Made by a program: the position numbers and the translations under genes. The notes beneath the pieces were generated by a model. The model saw nothing but the letters and a program-made list of their open reading frames with translations, was not told the origin of the DNA and searched no databases. 64,000 nucleotides of DNA from Pseudomonadota bacterium. Lineage in GTDB: Bacteria; Pseudomonadota; Alphaproteobacteria; Micavibrionales; Micavibrionaceae. Shown here piece after piece: positions 10,765 to 20,369 of this stretch (positions within the stretch are counted from its first letter, which is position 1; each line of letters begins with the position of its first letter). The stretch covers positions 640,860 through 704,859 of the forward strand of contig JAKQEE010000052.1 in the NCBI GenBank assembly GCA_029558635.1, given 5' to 3'.

Positions 10765-11837
10765 TCCTGACGCGGACGATTTCTGCGTTTCTTTTCTCCT
10801 TATCCCTTCCGGTTTCAGGATGGGCCGCAGAGAATATAGGTGAATACGGCAAAGCCGATGTCGAGGTGAACCGTTCGGTCTTGCAAGAACTCGATAACTA
10901 CCAGCCGCCGCCGATGTTTGCCGCTCCGCCCAGCGAGCGGGTCGCCATCCCTCCGCCCGCTCAACAGCAATTGACTGCCCCGAACAGCGAGACGTTGCTT
11001 CAGCATCCGGTTGAAAACCACCATGTCTTCACAGTACAAAAGTCTCCGGGACTTACGCCGCTTCCTGTGCCGGAAGATGAACAGGTTTCCCAGTTGCCGC
11101 CTCCGCTTCCTCCCAAAAAGCCTGCCCATATTCCTGATACGACGGTTAAATCGGTTGTTGCCGATGAGGATGAAGGAATGGAAAGGCTGACCGTCATTGA
11201 TGCTACGCCACCATTGCCGAAACCCGATGCGCCTGCGGCTGCGGCCCCCGCCTCGGAACCTGTCAAGAAAACAGTTGCTGCCAAGCCTGCCTACAAGCCT
11301 TCGGCCCCGAAATCCATGCCGGCCGTTCCTCCGGTCAAGGTTGAATCCAAACCCATTCCATCCATGGCCAACTTGCCGCCCGCCATTGATCCGGAAAAGG
11401 CCGAGAAGCCCAATGCCAGCGAGCGAATGATGGATGACGCCCTGACTCGTCATATGGTCAAGGATGACGAGCGGGTTCGAGAGGTTCTGGGGGCTCCTGC
11501 CTCTCCCAAGGCCGAAGAGATGAATCAATTCAGCATGGCTTTCAAAGCCGGAGATACCGATCTTCTTGATGATCAAAAAAACCTTTTAAATCAAGATGTA
11601 ATAACTCGACTTTCAAGCGATACGTCAATCAGGTTGCAGATTCGGGCCTATGCCAGCCGCACGGACGGCTCGGAAAGCTCGTCCCGCCGGATATCTCTTT
11701 CACGGGCTTTGGCCACCCGCTCATATCTTCTGGAAAAAGGAATTCAGCCGACGCGGATTGATGTCAGAGCGCTTAGCGACAAGACAACAGAGCCGCCGCT
11801 CGATCGGATTGATATGTCCTTTATAGAATCTAAATAG
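10761..11837 (+). CDS. Proline-rich envelope protein with OmpA-like C-terminal domain
   Basis: The protein begins with a signal peptide ending near GWAAEN. About 200 residues rich in proline, alanine and lysine follow, expected to span the periplasm as an extended linker. The last ~100 residues resemble the peptidoglycan-binding OmpA domain: IRAYASRTDGSESSSRRISL, then RALATRSYLLEKGI and RIDVRALSD. There is no lipobox and no beta-barrel. The call rests on the C-terminal pattern. It overlaps suhB by four bases. It might bridge envelope layers or act as a Pal-like factor, since no pal gene follows tolB in this window. Confidence 0.72.
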   Translation: MILTRTISAFLFSLSLPVSGWAAENIGEYGKADVEVNRSVLQELDNYQPPPMFAAPPSERVAIPPPAQQQLTAPNSETLLQHPVENHHVFTVQKSPGLTPLPVPEDEQVSQLPPPLPPKKPAHIPDTTVKSVVADEDEGMERLTVIDATPPLPKPDAPAAAAPASEPVKKTVAAKPAYKPSAPKSMPAVPPVKVESKPIPSMANLPPAIDPEKAEKPNASERMMDDALTRHMVKDDERVREVLGAPASPKAEEMNQFSMAFKAGDTDLLDDQKNLLNQDVITRLSSDTSIRLQIRAYASRTDGSESSSRRISLSRALATRSYLLEKGIQPTRIDVRALSDKTTEPPLDRIDMSFIESK

Positions 11838-12011
11838 CTTTTCGATCCCATTCCCCCTCCATCTTGGTGTGGATAAAGCGGTGCGTCCTGTTTGTTTTAT
11901 TTGAAAAATCCGCTGTTTTTAGCCCATAGTACCGAATATTCTTGGAATGTAACGGGTTCTGGGCTATATCCCAGCTTATGAAAATCACAGATACTGTGAG
12001 GAGAGATTATT

Positions 12012-12890
12012 TTGTCCGATCAACAACCGAAATCGAAAAAGCATTTTCATTATTTGACCGCAGCTGTTTTTGTGGCGGTCGCGGCGTATTTCATTCTGGT
12101 TCCGTCAAAAAAGTCGGGGGATACAACCGTCACTCCTCCCGCCATAACTGTGAGCGAAGAGCCAGCTCAGGAAGACCTTCCACCTCAACCAGACGCCCAG
12201 ACGCAAGAGGTTACCAAAGATGATATCGTCGTTGAAACCAAATCTCTGAGTATGCCAACATCCGGAGAGCAGGAAGTTGCTCCAGCTCCGGTGGTCGAAG
12301 AGAAAACGGCTTACGATCCTTCGATTGCGGCAATGATGGCTCCCCGCATAGTGGGCAGCAACGATGCGCCGATCAAGGTCACAGAATATTCTTCGCTGAC
12401 CTGCGGACATTGCGGGGCTTTCCTCAAGGATGAATTTCAGAAGATCAAAGAAGCCTATATTGATACCGGCAAAGTTCAATTTACTTTCAAGGAATATCCT
12501 CTCAACGAACCTGCTGTCATCGCTTCACAAGTCTTGCGTTGTATGCCGGAAGACAAGTTTGTCGGCTTTCAGGATTTGCTGTTCGAACAACAGGAAAGCT
12601 GGGCTTATGTGCCTGACTTCCAAGACAAGCTGATCCAATATGCGAAGCTCGCCGGTATGGGTGAAGACACTGTCAAGGCGTGTATCGCCAATGTCGAGTT
12701 GAAGAAAGCCATTATCGGCGATATGCAAACCGCCAACGAGAAATTCAAAATCGCGTCCACTCCGACATTTGTCGTGAATGGCGGCGAGAAAATTATCGTC
12801 GGGCATCAGCCTTTCTCGTTCTTTCAGGAAAGCTTCGATGCTTTGCTTGCGGGCAAATCAGCACCAGAGCCTGAGAAAGCCGCCGAGTAA
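12012..12890 (+). CDS. DsbA-family thiol-disulfide protein, membrane-anchored
   Basis: This periplasmic thioredoxin-fold protein has 292 residues. A TTG start at 12012 is chosen because GAGGAGAG sits just upstream and the frame has no earlier suitable codon. Residues ~14-31 form a hydrophobic signal anchor. An acidic, proline-rich linker of ~80 residues follows, then a DsbA domain with active site CGHC at residues 131-134 and the cis-proline in ASTPTFVVNG. This matches alphaproteobacterial DsbA-like proteins with DSBA oxidoreductase domains (BdbD/DsbG-like). Substrates are unknown. It lies directly upstream of smc, as in many alphaproteobacteria. Confidence 0.9.
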   Translation: MSDQQPKSKKHFHYLTAAVFVAVAAYFILVPSKKSGDTTVTPPAITVSEEPAQEDLPPQPDAQTQEVTKDDIVVETKSLSMPTSGEQEVAPAPVVEEKTAYDPSIAAMMAPRIVGSNDAPIKVTEYSSLTCGHCGAFLKDEFQKIKEAYIDTGKVQFTFKEYPLNEPAVIASQVLRCMPEDKFVGFQDLLFEQQESWAYVPDFQDKLIQYAKLAGMGEDTVKACIANVELKKAIIGDMQTANEKFKIASTPTFVVNGGEKIIVGHQPFSFFQESFDALLAGKSAPEPEKAAE

Positions 12891-12922
12891 GAGAAACATT
12901 GTAACAGGGAATATACAGCGAC

Positions 12923-15900
12923 ATGTCTAATTTCAGCCGCCTGCGTCTTCATGGATTTAAATCTTTCGTCGACAAGACCGATCTTGATATCGGCCCGGGC
13001 CTGACCGGTATTGTCGGCCCGAACGGGTGCGGCAAGTCAAACCTTGTCGAAGCCCTGTCATGGGTGATGGGCGAAACATCCGCCAAGCGTTTGCGCGGAT
13101 CGGGGATGGAAGATGTGATCTTTAACGGAACGACTGGCCGCCCTGCCCGCAACTCGGCTGAAGTTTCGGTCGTGCTCGACAACCGCGGCCGCACCGCCCC
13201 CAACCTCTTCAATAATTTCGACGAAATCGAAGTTGTTCGCCGTATCGAACGCGATATGGGATCAAGCTACTACGTCAACAGTAAACCTGTCCGCGCACGC
13301 GATGTGCAGATGTTATTTGCGGATATGGCGATTGGTGCGCATTCGGCGGCGATTGTGTCCCAAGGCCGTATTTCTGCGATTATCAACGCCAAGCCTGCCG
13401 AGCGTCGTCAGGTGTTGGAAGAGTCCGCCGGTGTTTCGGGCCTCTATGTCCGTCGTCACGAAGCCGAGTTGCGTTTGAAGGCGGCCGATGCCAACCTCGC
13501 GCGATTGCAGGATGTGATCGCGGGAATGGAGACGCAGCTTGACTCGCTCAAGCGTCAAAGCCGTCAGGCCACGCGGTATAAAAATATTTCATCCGAGATC
13601 AAAGACCTTGAAACCAAGCTGGCTCTGGCCGAATGGATGATTGCGCGCACGACCCGTGCCGAGGCCGAACAGGAGTACACCCAATCCGAAGGTCTGGTGG
13701 CCGAGCGCATGGCACGCGTGGCCGAGCTGAACCGCGTTCAGATCGAACAAAGTGAGGCCCTTCCTCCGCTGCGTGAAAAGCAGGCCGAGACCGCCGCTGC
13801 GTGGCAGGCCCAGAATTTCGAGTTGCGCCGTCTTGATGATGAGGAGCAACGTATCACCGCGCAGATCGAAGAAGCCAAAACCTCACTCTCGCAAATTTCC
13901 ACGGACCGCGTCCATGAAGAAACAACCGCCAGTGAAAATGAAGCGACGCTTGCAAAATTAGAGTCGGAAGAAAAAGAATTGCTGGCGCAATCCGACGTGG
14001 CTAGTGAAATCCAGCGCCTGACCGACGAACGTGGCGAGAAAGAGCTCGACGTCTTCCGTTTGCAGGAAAATTATCAGGCCACTCTTGAAAAAGCAGCAAA
14101 CCTGAAAGCCACGCGTGCGACACTGCAAAACCAGTTGTCGCAAGACGAGCACCGTTTGAATTCGATCAAGGCGCGGGCTGAATCCCTGCGCACGCAAATC
14201 ACTGACAAACGCGCCCAACAGGAAGCCGCCGCACCGACCCAAGGGCTGAGCACCGATATCGAATTGTGTGAAGTCGAGCTTGGCAATAAACGCGATGCGG
14301 AAAAATCCAGTCGCGATGCGCTGGAGAATGCGCAGCAAAAACTTGAAGACGCTCGCGCGGCCCAACAATCGGCACGGGAAGCTCTCTCCAAAATCCAGTC
14401 CGAGATCAATGCCCTCGAAAGTGTTCTGAAATCGGAATCTCAATCCGGCTTCCGCCCCGTTCTGGACGAGATCAAGGCCGATGAAGGATTCGAGGCCGCG
14501 TTGTCCAAAGCTTTGGGCGATACGATTATGGCGTCGACCGAAAGTGACGCGCCGATGGTGTGGTCCGGCAAGGCCGCGCATGTGTCCGCGCCGTCCTTCC
14601 CTGCGGGGGTTATGGCTTTGCAACCGCACATCAAAGCTCCGGCAGCGTTGCAACTCGCCCTCTCCTTTATCGGGTTTGTCGAGAATGATGACGCAGGCGA
14701 ACAGGCCGCGCCGCATTTGCAGGCCGGACAATCCATCGTTTCGCGCGACGGGTCTTACTGGCGCTGGGACGGTCTGGTGATCCGCGCCAAGGCCATGGAC
14801 CGCAACGCCATTCGTCTGAAAAACAAAAACCGTCTGGGGGAATTGCAATTGCAACTCCCTCCTGCGCAATCGGCAAACGAAAATGCTGCCGCTGCTTTGC
14901 AATCCGCACAAGAGCAGGTTCAGTCCTGCCGTGTTGCTGTTCAGTCTATGGAACAGGAAGTCCGCACGCTTGATCGTACTCTGGCCAACAAACGGGTTGA
15001 ATTGCAACGCGCTATTGAAAAACGGGCATCGACTGACTCTGAAATCGCAAAACTCGAGGAGGCGTTGAATATCGCCGGTGAAGATATCGAGCGTCTTGAA
15101 GCTGCGGTGTTTACGCACCAGACGTCGATGGAATCGTTTGATGATGCCGCGCTTGAACAACAAACGTTTGAAGTCGAGCAGCGCAAGCTTGCTTTAGCTG
15201 CCGCGCAAGCCGCACTCAGCGAAGCCTCTGCCGCACTCGAAGTCTTCCAGCAGGATATCAGCCGCCGCGAAGCCCGTATGCGCGCCATTGCCGATGAGCG
15301 CGTCAATCTGGGCAATCGGACAATTCGTGCACGGGAACGCCTCAAGAATCTCGACGAGCGCGAAGCCACGATGAAAGGTCGCCTCGAAGAAATCGAAAAA
15401 CGCCCGGAAGAAATTACGGCGGCACGTCTTGCTCTTCTTGACAATCTCAAGACAATGGAAAACGCGAAGAACGAAGCGTCCGATGCATTGGCTGCGGCTG
15501 AGAAAGCGTTGAACGAAACCAACCACGACCTGAAAGAATCTGAAGCGTTGCTGATGGAAACACGCGAAGCGCGGGCGAAAGCTCAAGCGACCATGGAAGC
15601 CGCCAGCGGATCGATTGAAATTATCAGCCAATCTATTCACGACCAGTTTGCGATGACTCCGGATGAGCTTTGGGAATCGTCTGAAATGGATCTGGAAAAA
15701 CTGAACGCCGAGCCGATTGATAAAATCCGTGGCAAACGCGACCGTTTGATCCGCGAACGTGACGGCATGGGTCCTGTGAACCTACGCGCCGATGTTGAAT
15801 CTCAAGAAGTTGAACAACACCTCTCGAAACTCTCGCAAGAGCGTGGCGACCTGACCCAAGCGATTGAAGAGTTGCGCGGCGGCATTGCCAAGCTCAACAA

Positions 15901-16396
15901 AGAGGCGCGGGAGCGTTTGCAACAAGCGTTCGATACTGTCAACGGCCACTTCCAGACTTTGTTTACCCGTTTGTTCGGCGGTGGGCAGGCTCACTTGGCC
16001 TTTGTCGATTCCGACGATCCGCTCGAAGCCTCTCTCGAAATCTTTGCGCAGCCTCCGGGTAAATCGCTCCAGTCTCTCTCGCTGTTGTCGGGTGGGGAGA
16101 AAACCCTCGCTTCAACCGCGCTGATCTTTGCAATGTTCCTGACGAACCCCGCGCCGATCTGCGTCCTTGACGAGATTGACGCGCCTTTGGACGATGCCAA
16201 CGTTGACCGTGTCTGTTCTATGCTTGAAGAAATCGTCCAGCAATGCTCGACCCGCTTTATCATCATTACCCACCACCGCCTAACCATGGCGCGGATGGAC
16301 CGTCTGTACGGGGTGACAATGTCGGAACGCGGTGTGTCGCAGTTAGTCTCGGTTGATTTGCAGGGTGAGCTGGATTTTCTTGAAGCGGCAGAATAG
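12923..16396 (+). CDS. smc: Chromosome segregation ATPase SMC
   Basis: SMC forms the ring ATPase that, with ScpA and ScpB, compacts and separates chromosomes. Walker A GPNGCGKS lies at residues 32-39. Two long coiled coils flank a hinge around residues 510-620. The ABC signature LSGGEK is near 1056 and Walker B VLDEIDAPLDDANV near 1085, followed by the H-loop THHR. At 1157 residues it is full length. A short AAAACTG/CAGTTTT hairpin follows the stop and overlaps the end of the convergent gene, so it is a weak terminator candidate only. Confidence 0.97.
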   Translation: MSNFSRLRLHGFKSFVDKTDLDIGPGLTGIVGPNGCGKSNLVEALSWVMGETSAKRLRGSGMEDVIFNGTTGRPARNSAEVSVVLDNRGRTAPNLFNNFDEIEVVRRIERDMGSSYYVNSKPVRARDVQMLFADMAIGAHSAAIVSQGRISAIINAKPAERRQVLEESAGVSGLYVRRHEAELRLKAADANLARLQDVIAGMETQLDSLKRQSRQATRYKNISSEIKDLETKLALAEWMIARTTRAEAEQEYTQSEGLVAERMARVAELNRVQIEQSEALPPLREKQAETAAAWQAQNFELRRLDDEEQRITAQIEEAKTSLSQISTDRVHEETTASENEATLAKLESEEKELLAQSDVASEIQRLTDERGEKELDVFRLQENYQATLEKAANLKATRATLQNQLSQDEHRLNSIKARAESLRTQITDKRAQQEAAAPTQGLSTDIELCEVELGNKRDAEKSSRDALENAQQKLEDARAAQQSAREALSKIQSEINALESVLKSESQSGFRPVLDEIKADEGFEAALSKALGDTIMASTESDAPMVWSGKAAHVSAPSFPAGVMALQPHIKAPAALQLALSFIGFVENDDAGEQAAPHLQAGQSIVSRDGSYWRWDGLVIRAKAMDRNAIRLKNKNRLGELQLQLPPAQSANENAAAALQSAQEQVQSCRVAVQSMEQEVRTLDRTLANKRVELQRAIEKRASTDSEIAKLEEALNIAGEDIERLEAAVFTHQTSMESFDDAALEQQTFEVEQRKLALAAAQAALSEASAALEVFQQDISRREARMRAIADERVNLGNRTIRARERLKNLDEREATMKGRLEEIEKRPEEITAARLALLDNLKTMENAKNEASDALAAAEKALNETNHDLKESEALLMETREARAKAQATMEAASGSIEIISQSIHDQFAMTPDELWESSEMDLEKLNAEPIDKIRGKRDRLIRERDGMGPVNLRADVESQEVEQHLSKLSQERGDLTQAIEELRGGIAKLNKEARERLQQAFDTVNGHFQTLFTRLFGGGQAHLAFVDSDDPLEASLEIFAQPPGKSLQSLSLLSGGEKTLASTALIFAMFLTNPAPICVLDEIDAPLDDANVDRVCSMLEEIVQQCSTRFIIITHHRLTMARMDRLYGVTMSERGVSQLVSVDLQGELDFLEAAE

Positions 16397-16408
16397 TAAA
16401 ACTGAGAT

Positions 16409-16741
16409 TTATCCCAGTTTTGCTATCAACGTGGGGAGATGATCAGGAGGGGACACGCTTGTCGTCATGGCCTTGAAGGCGGCGACGCTGTTTGTCTCAA
16501 TATCCATTTCGATACTCGTGTCCGAAAGCCTTTTTTTGTAGAATTCGTATGCCAGCTGGACTTCCTCGGACTCGTGGGGGTTGCGAATGGCATAAACGAC
16601 GGCGGGTTGGTCGATTGCGATATCGGAGATTTCGTTAATGGCCGGACCGGGCATCAGGGCTTCGGCCACCGAAATAACGGCAGGAAGCAAAGCGTTCTTT
16701 ATGAATAGATACGATATATGCATTAATAGAATTATAGCCAT
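16409..16741 (-). CDS. Small protein of unknown function (110 residues)
   Basis: This is an unrecognised small protein with a hydrophobic N-terminus (MAIILLMHISYLFI) followed by a charged region. It is convergent with smc and divergent from atpI. No good ribosome-binding site precedes the ATG at 16741, and an internal ATG eight codons in is an alternative. The later part (YAIRNPHESEEVQLAYEFYK) looks like real protein sequence with an acidic helix. Overall support is moderate. Confidence 0.45.
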   Translation of the reverse strand: MAIILLMHISYLFIKNALLPAVISVAEALMPGPAINEISDIAIDQPAVVYAIRNPHESEEVQLAYEFYKKRLSDTSIEMDIETNSVAAFKAMTTSVSPPDHLPTLIAKLG

Positions 16742-16767
16742 GCGGGAACGGAATATTCAATAAAATC

Positions 16768-17034
16768 ATGACCGACGACCTCAAGACTCTTCAGGAAAAA
16801 CTCAAAAAACTGAAGGCTGACACATCTTCTGGAAAACAGCTCTCAAAAGAAGATGATAAAAACGATCTTGGCAAAGCCTATGAGCTGATTGCCACGCCCA
16901 TCGTGGCGGGCGGCATCGGCGCGGGGATCGACCATTTGTTTGGCACTTCCCCTGCGTTTTTTATCATTCTAGCTGTTCTGGGTGTTTTGGCAGGATTTTG
17001 GGCCATCTATAAAGCCGAGCAGAAATCAGATTAA
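16768..17034 (+). CDS. atpI: AtpI/AtpZ-like ATP synthase accessory protein
   Basis: This 88-residue protein has a charged N-terminal helix (MTDDLKTLQEKLKKLKAD) and two membrane segments (IATPIVAGGIGAGIDHLF and AFFIILAVLGVLAGFWAIY), the layout of the AtpI/AtpZ family. These proteins help c-ring assembly or magnesium supply for the F-type ATP synthase. In alphaproteobacteria it normally starts the F0 operon directly before atpB. Here a minus-strand gene of 267 residues separates it from atpB, so atpB must have its own promoter. Confidence 0.82.
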   Translation: MTDDLKTLQEKLKKLKADTSSGKQLSKEDDKNDLGKAYELIATPIVAGGIGAGIDHLFGTSPAFFIILAVLGVLAGFWAIYKAEQKSD

Positions 17035-17049
17035 GTGCAGACCTCTAAC

Positions 17050-17853
17050 CTATGAAGGCTGCCTCAGATTAAAAGGGTTGTCCGCCCACGTATCAATTAC
17101 TTGCTGCATATCTCCTGTATTCAGAACGGAATATTCTCCAACTGAACATAGCTCCTCGAATACTCCCAAGACATGCCCTTTCAAAGACTCGCCGCAATCA
17201 GCCTCCTGATTTGGACATGCGGCCCTCGAATAGCGCACCAAAACACTGTAGACCTCTATCGCGGGAATGCCTCCCTCCGGTGCGCCAAGGCTCTTCTCAA
17301 ATATTTTTGTCAGGTTAGGCACAGACAGCCCTGATAACTGAATTTTTCTCTTAACAGCGGAACTAAATGCATTCCCTATCCAGTACGCCTCCTCGCTAGT
17401 ATCCGCAGCAAGTTTATCCACCCAATAATTGTACTGAACTTCCCAGAAACCTGCATTACCGAGCCCAAGATGACTTGCCATACTGACAGCTTCACTGACA
17501 TGCTTGAAATCATCCGAGTAAGGAAATCTCACAGCAAGAAAAGAATTCTCGTCCGTCAGGTACGAAAATGATTTCTCGGCAGATGGATGGGCTTTATCCC
17601 TCGCGTCCAGTTCCACAATAAAGCCTGTTGCGTTTTCCAGCTTTACTTCCATTTCTTCGGTTAACAATTCCCCATTGAGAATTGAAGTAAATATCGCGTT
17701 GACTTCCTTCCCTAAAACTTCCCAAAAACCCGCTTTTTGATCCTCCGTGGCCTGCGCATACAAGCTGATCAAATGGTCATCCCCACCAACGCAATTATTT
17801 GTACCGCTACGCAAATAATAGCCAATATCCGTTTTCAACTTGTCGATGCCCAT
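17050..17853 (-). CDS. Unknown protein inserted between atpI and atpB (267 residues)
   Basis: No family is recognised. The start at 17853 has a good AAAGGGAAG ribosome-binding site. The protein is acidic, soluble and aromatic-rich, with no signal or membrane segment. Several W/Y/F-containing helical stretches (KAGFWEVLGKEVNAIF, NAGFWEVQYNYWVDKL) show a repeated GFWEV motif, which hints at internal duplication. Four cysteines are scattered, two of them close together (CPNQEADC). It breaks a conserved operon and is read against it, which suggests later acquisition. Confidence 0.7.
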   Translation of the reverse strand: MGIDKLKTDIGYYLRSGTNNCVGGDDHLISLYAQATEDQKAGFWEVLGKEVNAIFTSILNGELLTEEMEVKLENATGFIVELDARDKAHPSAEKSFSYLTDENSFLAVRFPYSDDFKHVSEAVSMASHLGLGNAGFWEVQYNYWVDKLAADTSEEAYWIGNAFSSAVKRKIQLSGLSVPNLTKIFEKSLGAPEGGIPAIEVYSVLVRYSRAACPNQEADCGESLKGHVLGVFEELCSVGEYSVLNTGDMQQVIDTWADNPFNLRQPS

Positions 17854-18067
17854 AATACTTCCCTTTGTTTATAGGCGCTTGTAGCACCCCTACCCTTAAG
17901 TTGCCATAAAAATATTTAAGCTATTTGGAGACAGAGTTTATTTGGGCCAAAATATCGCATCCCCTCCCTGTTAAAACGGTTGCAAGAGTCCCCAAAAAAA
18001 GCTAAGAAAAACCGAATTTTAAAGACTAGATACTTCTGGCAAGACCTGACCAAAAAAGGATGTTATT

Positions 18068-18814
18068 TTGGCCGATCCGATGCACCAGTTCCAGATTACC
18101 CCTCTCATTCCCATTGAAGTGGGCGGAGTCGATATTTCCTTTACCAATTCTGCCCTGTGGGTTTTGATTGGAGCCGTCCTGTCCATTGTCATTATGGGAC
18201 TGGCCGCCAGCCGCAAATCCATCGTCCCGGGTCGTATCCAGTTGATCGGCGAAGAAATTTACGGCTTCGTCGAGGGTATGGTCACCGACAATATCGGGCA
18301 AAAGGGCAAGGAATATTTCCCGCTGGTCTTTACTGTCTTTATGATTGTCGCGATGGGCAATATGCTCGGCATGATCCCCTACTCCTTTACCTATACCAGC
18401 CATCTGGCCGTGACCGCGTCGATGGCGCTGATGATTTTTGCCATTGTTCTATTGGTCGGCATTATACGCCACGGGTTCCATTTCTTCTCGTTGTTCGTCC
18501 CCTCCGATGTGCCAATCTGGATGATGCCGCTGGTTGTCGCTATTGAAATTGTCTCTTTTATCAGCCGTCCGGTGACGCTCTCGGTGCGTTTGTTTGCCAA
18601 TATGGTGGCGGGTCACGTCCTGATGAAGGTTATTGCCGGATTTGCCATCATGTTTGCCTCGATGGGCGGTGTGGTGATTCTTGGCTCTATTCTTCCTGTG
18701 GCGTTTAACGTCGTCATGATCGGTTTCGAATTCTTCATCGCCTTTATCCAGGCTTATGTGTTTGCGGTTCTCACCTGTATCTATCTGAAAGATACAATTG
18801 AAATTGCGCACTGA
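18068..18814 (+). CDS. atpB: F0F1 ATP synthase subunit a
   Basis: Subunit a forms the proton half-channels of the F0 motor in the inner membrane. The start is TTG at 18068, preceded by AAAGGATG, and gives MADPMHQFQ. Five to six membrane segments are visible. The essential arginine lies in RPVTLSVRLFANMVAGH, the signature of the family, and the last helix ends near the C-terminus. At 248 residues it is normal for alphaproteobacteria. It leads atpB-atpE-b'-b, closely spaced. F1 genes are not here, consistent with the split atp loci of this class. Confidence 0.96.
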   Translation: MADPMHQFQITPLIPIEVGGVDISFTNSALWVLIGAVLSIVIMGLAASRKSIVPGRIQLIGEEIYGFVEGMVTDNIGQKGKEYFPLVFTVFMIVAMGNMLGMIPYSFTYTSHLAVTASMALMIFAIVLLVGIIRHGFHFFSLFVPSDVPIWMMPLVVAIEIVSFISRPVTLSVRLFANMVAGHVLMKVIAGFAIMFASMGGVVILGSILPVAFNVVMIGFEFFIAFIQAYVFAVLTCIYLKDTIEIAH

Positions 18815-18870
18815 TGGGGAATGGAATTTAACTTTCAACACGTCAACCAAACTTAAAAAGGAACGTAAAA

Positions 18871-19095
18871 ATGGAACTCGAAGCTGTAAAACTTTTGGCT
18901 GGTGCAATTGCCCTGATCCCTCTCGCGGGTGTGGCTATTGGTCTGGGCCGTATTTTCGGCGCTTACAACGAAGCTGTCGGCCGCAACCCGGGTGCTGTTG
19001 ACCTGCTCAACAAAAAATTCATGTTCACCTTTGCCGTGACCGAAGCTTTGGGGATTTTCGCCCTGCTGATTTCCTTCTATCTGGTTTTCGCCTAA
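18871..19095 (+). CDS. atpE: F0F1 ATP synthase subunit c
   Basis: This is the ring-forming proteolipid of F0, 74 residues in a helical hairpin. Helix 1 is rich in glycine and alanine (GAIALIPLAGVAIGLG), the polar loop holds GRNPG, and helix 2 contains the proton-carrying glutamate in FAVTEALGIFALLISF. An AAAGGAACG ribosome-binding site precedes the ATG. Spacing to atpB and to the b' gene is short, as expected for one transcript. Confidence 0.96.
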   Translation: MELEAVKLLAGAIALIPLAGVAIGLGRIFGAYNEAVGRNPGAVDLLNKKFMFTFAVTEALGIFALLISFYLVFA

Positions 19096-19123
19096 GCCGA
19101 ACAACCAATCGGGGTTATCCGCT

Positions 19124-19798
19124 ATGTCCGCTATAAGAAATTTCATGATCGCTTTTTCCGCTGTTTTGTTGACAGCAGGTGTAGCCTTGGCCGAAGAGGT
19201 CATGGAAGACGCACCTGTAGCGACCGAACAAACGCAAGAAGCCGCTCATGAAGTCGCTGAAGAGCTTGTTCACGAAGCGACGCATGGCGGTGGCGGGTTG
19301 CCCCAGTTCAATGTCGAAACGTGGCCGAGCCAGATTTTCTGGCTGACCATTGCGTTTGCGATTTTGTACGTGGTGTTTTCGAAAGCCTTTTTGCCGTCGA
19401 TTTCCTCGACGCTGGCCAACAGGAAAAGTCATATCGACACGCACATCTCCGATGCCGAGCTTTTGACCTATCAGGCCAAAGACGTCGAGGCGCAAGTGGC
19501 TCTGGCCATGAAAAACGCCGCGCATAAAGCATCGGACGAAATGCACGCGGCCGAGAATGAAGCGAAGGCGCGTCTGGCGGTATCGCTGGCTGACTTCCGC
19601 AAACGTTATGAGACTGAGATCGATTCCGCCGAAGAACGCATTGACTTAGCAAAGGCTGAAGCGATGAAGGACATGCAACGCGTGGTGGCCGAGCTTGCCG
19701 CGCAAATGGCGGGTAAAGTCGCAGGACTCGAAACCGATGTGTCCCATGCGGAATCGGTTGTGCAATCGCTCAGCGGTAAAAACCGCAAAGCAGCGTAA
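19124..19798 (+). CDS. atpF2: F0F1 ATP synthase subunit b' with N-terminal signal-like extension
   Basis: Subunit b' is half of the peripheral stalk in organisms with heterodimeric b/b' stalks. A signal-like stretch (MIAFSAVLLTAGVALAEE) and an acidic segment precede the usual membrane helix (SQIFWLTIAFAILYVVFS), making the protein 224 residues. A long alpha-helical stalk region rich in A, E and K follows. The extension is a common feature of some alphaproteobacterial b' proteins. It lies directly before subunit b, which is how the two are told apart. Confidence 0.9.
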   Translation: MSAIRNFMIAFSAVLLTAGVALAEEVMEDAPVATEQTQEAAHEVAEELVHEATHGGGGLPQFNVETWPSQIFWLTIAFAILYVVFSKAFLPSISSTLANRKSHIDTHISDAELLTYQAKDVEAQVALAMKNAAHKASDEMHAAENEAKARLAVSLADFRKRYETEIDSAEERIDLAKAEAMKDMQRVVAELAAQMAGKVAGLETDVSHAESVVQSLSGKNRKAA

Positions 19799-19815
19799 GA
19801 GAAAAGGGTGAATCC

Positions 19816-20310
19816 ATGTCTGAAATGTTTATGAACGATCCGACCCTGTGGGTTCTTGTTTCCTTCGTCATCTTTACCTTGCTGGCGATTGTGTTCGGAC
19901 GCGGCATTTTATTTGGCATGCTCGATGGAAAGATCGCCAAAATCCGTGACCAGATTCAAACGGCCGAGCGTTTGAAGGCCGAAGCGGAAGCGATGCTCGC
20001 CCAATATCAGACCTCACTCTCCAATGCGTCCGCCGAGGCCGAAGCCATTATCGCCAAGGCCAAACATCAAGCCGATGATTACCGCGTTCAGGCCGAAACC
20101 GCGTTTAATGAAACCATGGCGCGTCGTGAAACGATGCTTCAGAACCGGATCGAACAGATGGAACGTGCCGCGGTTGACGATATTCGCCGCTATGCCGCCG
20201 AACTTGCGGTTTCCGCCACGACCGAACTGATTTCGCAAAAACTCTCTGTCGCCGATGCCCAGCGTCTCTCCGACCAGAGCATTGAACAGATCACCGAGAA
20301 ACTCAACTGA
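19816..20310 (+). CDS. atpF: F0F1 ATP synthase subunit b
   Basis: Subunit b pairs with b' in the peripheral stalk. One N-terminal membrane helix (LWVLVSFVIFTLLAIVFG) is followed by ~130 residues of charged helix with the heptad character of the stalk. Length 164 is typical. The gene follows b' by 17 bases with GAAAAGGG as ribosome-binding site. Its TGA stop overlaps a CTG that is in frame with nadD. Confidence 0.93.
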   Translation: MSEMFMNDPTLWVLVSFVIFTLLAIVFGRGILFGMLDGKIAKIRDQIQTAERLKAEAEAMLAQYQTSLSNASAEAEAIIAKAKHQADDYRVQAETAFNETMARRETMLQNRIEQMERAAVDDIRRYAAELAVSATTELISQKLSVADAQRLSDQSIEQITEKLN

Positions 20311-20369
20311 CCACCAAACTTTTCACCCCCCCCCATTTATTCGACCGGCGCCGATGGGCTGGACTACGG

